In this document: piece after piece, positions 62,514 through 64,000 of the stretch
Layout of the letters: each line of letters starts with the position of its first letter
How positions within the stretch are numbered: position 1 is the first letter of the stretch
Assembly: GCA_041394265.1 (NCBI GenBank)
Contig: JAWKIO010000005.1
Coordinates: 5,017,790-5,081,789 of the forward strand
DNA length: 64,000 bases
DNA from: Acidimicrobiales bacterium
GTDB lineage: Bacteria; Actinomycetota; Acidimicrobiia; Acidimicrobiales; SZUA-35
Direction: 5' to 3'
Notes under the pieces: model-generated
Seen by the model: the letters and a program-made list of their open reading frames with translations, nothing else
The model's database searches: none
Told to the model about the DNA's origin: nothing
Position numbers and translations under genes: made by a program

Positions 62514-63926
62514 GGGACTGTCAGATCCGCGGTGTAACTGGTCTGGCCTGAAACGCTGAGCGGTTCGCTCGGCGGGAAGGACAGACAACCGTGACGAACC
62601 ATGATGTGGCGGTGGCGACACCGTCCAACGACGACGATGAGGGGCGGCCGGATCAGTCGCTGGCCGAGCAGCTCGTGGAGCAAGCCAGAGCCGACGGTAG
62701 GAGCCTGGTCGGCCCGGACGGGCTGCTGTCGGATCTGACCAAGCAGGTCCTCGAGACCGGCTTGGAGGTCGAGATGGAGGAGCATCTCGGCTATCCGAAG
62801 CACGCTGCTGAGGGCCGCAACGGCGGGAACTCACGGAGCGGGACGAGGTCGAAGCAGGTGATCACCGAGGTCGGCCCGGTCGACATCGATGTGCCTCGAG
62901 ATCGGGGTGGCAGCTTCGAACCCAAGACGGTGCGCAAGAACCAGCGCCGCCTCGATGGTGTCGACTCGATGGTCATCTCACTCACCGCGAAAGGGTTGAC
63001 GACCGGTGAGATCGAAGCCCACCGCGCCGAGGTGTACTCGTCTGAGATCTCACGGGAGACGATCTCGAAGATCACCGACCGGGTTCTCGACGAGCTCTCT
63101 GATTGGCAGAACCGGCCCCTTGATCGGGTGTATCCGGTGATTTTCATCGACGCGATCGTGGTGAAGATCCGCGATGGCCAAGTCGCCAACCGGCCCGTGT
63201 ATGCGGCGATCGGCGTAACCGTGGATGGCAAGCGAGACATCCTAGGACTCTGGGTCGGAACCGGCGGGAGAGGGCGCCAAGTACTGGCTCCAGGTCCTCA
63301 CCGAGATCAAGAACCGCGGCGTCGACGACGCCTGCATCGTCGTGTGCGACGGCCTCAAAGGACTACCGGAGTCGATCGAGGCGACCTGGCCGCTGGCGGT
63401 CGTGCAGACCTGTGTGCTGCACCTGATCCGCAACACCTTCCGGCTTGCGTCACGGGCCGACTGGGACAAGATGGCCAAGGACCTCCGACCCGTTTAAACC
63501 GCGGTGAAAGAAGCCGACGCCCAGGCGCGGCTCGATGAGTTCCACGACCGCTGGGGCGACAAGTATCCGGCGATCCGCACGCTGTGGGCGAACGCCTGGT
63601 CGGAGTTCGTGCCGTTCCTCGACTACTCGCCCGAGATTCGACGGGTGATCTATTCGACGAACGCCATCGAGTCGCTCAACGCCAGGTTCCGGCGAGCGAC
63701 CCGAGCCCGCGGCCACTTCCCGAACGAACAGGCCGCGTTGAAGTGCCTCTACCTCGTCGTGCGGTCGCTCGACCCGAAAGGCACCGGACAGGAGCGATGG
63801 TTGAACCGCTGGAAGCCGGCACTCAACGCGTTCGCGATCGCCTTCGAAGGCCGCCTCTTCTGAGGCCCTACGATCCCCAACAACAATGACCAGCCAGATC
63901 AGTTACACCAACGATCTGACAGTCCC
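62514..63926 (+). mobile_element. Second IS256-family element type (1413 bp, decayed)
   Basis: The inverted ends begin GGGACTGTCAGATC on both sides and continue with GGTGTAACTG(G/A)TCTGGC. Exact 8-bp target duplications GCTGGACT lie at 62506-62513 and 63927-63934. It is different from the two copies at 43682 and 52100. It sits 183 bases after the IS3 element in sequence with no recognised gene. Confidence 0.92.
62591..63863 (+). pseudogene. IS256-family transposase with frameshift and nonsense mutation
   Basis: From GTG 62591 behind GAAGGA. The N-terminus has GLEVEMEEHLGYPKH and the first Asp is in VIFIDAIVVKIRDG. An extra G near 63266 (GGCGGGAGAGGGC) shifts the frame after LGLWVGTGG. The true continuation is in the next frame: EGAKYWLQVLTEIKNRG, with VCDGLKGLPESI giving the second Asp. 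It is then cut by TAA at 63495-63497, where a Tyr codon is expected in LRPVYTAV. The end STNAIESLNARFRRATR contains the Glu. Two lesions make it inactive. Confidence 0.92.
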
Positions 63927-64000
63927 GCTGGACTCAGGAACGGCGTCGTTGTCTGCGTAGGAGGGAGCGGAGTGTCTCGGCGTTTGCGTAGCCGACCCGC

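Noticed and set aside
1..64000. CRISPR array, rRNA genes or replication origin
   Set aside because: No regularly spaced repeats, rRNA-like sequence or DnaA-box clusters were noticed.

Overview
The window is GC-rich, densely coded DNA that looks actinobacterial. The signs are BTAD-type regulators, many P450s, GTG starts, strong GGAGG-type ribosome binding sites and an LLM-class (F420/flavin) oxidoreductase. Acidimicrobiia is my best guess, but that is inference only.

Region 1 (1-24,700) is mostly ordinary chromosome. It holds a WD40 protein cut by the window edge and a SARP-like BTAD-ATPase regulator. Next is a minus-strand run that could be a small RiPP cluster: a Cys-tailed peptide at 9332-9697, a radical SAM/SPASM enzyme, a P450 and an MFS exporter. 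A two-component operon follows (10779-16388), with a cation/proton antiporter, a GerMN lipoprotein and a universal stress protein. GCGCGCA direct repeats with 11-bp spacing look like its operator. A CYP153-like P450 with an epoxide-hydrolase-like enzyme comes next, then an MFS transporter with a dienelactone hydrolase, an orphan antitoxin-like protein beside an IS5-type element, an LLM oxidoreductase, and a YkgJ-type Cys-cluster protein with a small partner. That small partner resembles the RiPP-like peptide.

Region 2 (24,718-46,743) is the most striking locus. It is a MoxR AAA+ / DUF5682 / VWA / SWIM operon with four DUF4132 paralogues, a content comparable to the E. coli yehI-yehL-yehM-yehP-yehQ genes. 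The genes from 27,216 to 37,316 are translationally coupled or nearly so. One DUF4132 gene is divergent and intact, and one heads the operon and is intact. The two at the 3' end are broken: each carries its own -1 frameshift, one also has an IS110-type insertion and the other an IS256-type insertion.

Region 3 (about 47,872 to beyond the window) looks like a genomic island. It begins with a 44-nt 3' fragment of a tRNA-Pro(GGG)-like gene next to a tyrosine integrase. It carries an HxlR regulator, a set of small PH-like membrane proteins, a DesK/NarL-type two-component system with a MacB-like ABC transporter, and a SET-domain remnant. IS256 (second copy, frameshifted), ISL3, IS3 and another IS256-family element are inserted in it. 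For five IS elements (IS5-type, two IS256a, ISL3, IS256b) I could read target duplications directly, and this allows exact reconstruction of the interrupted genes.
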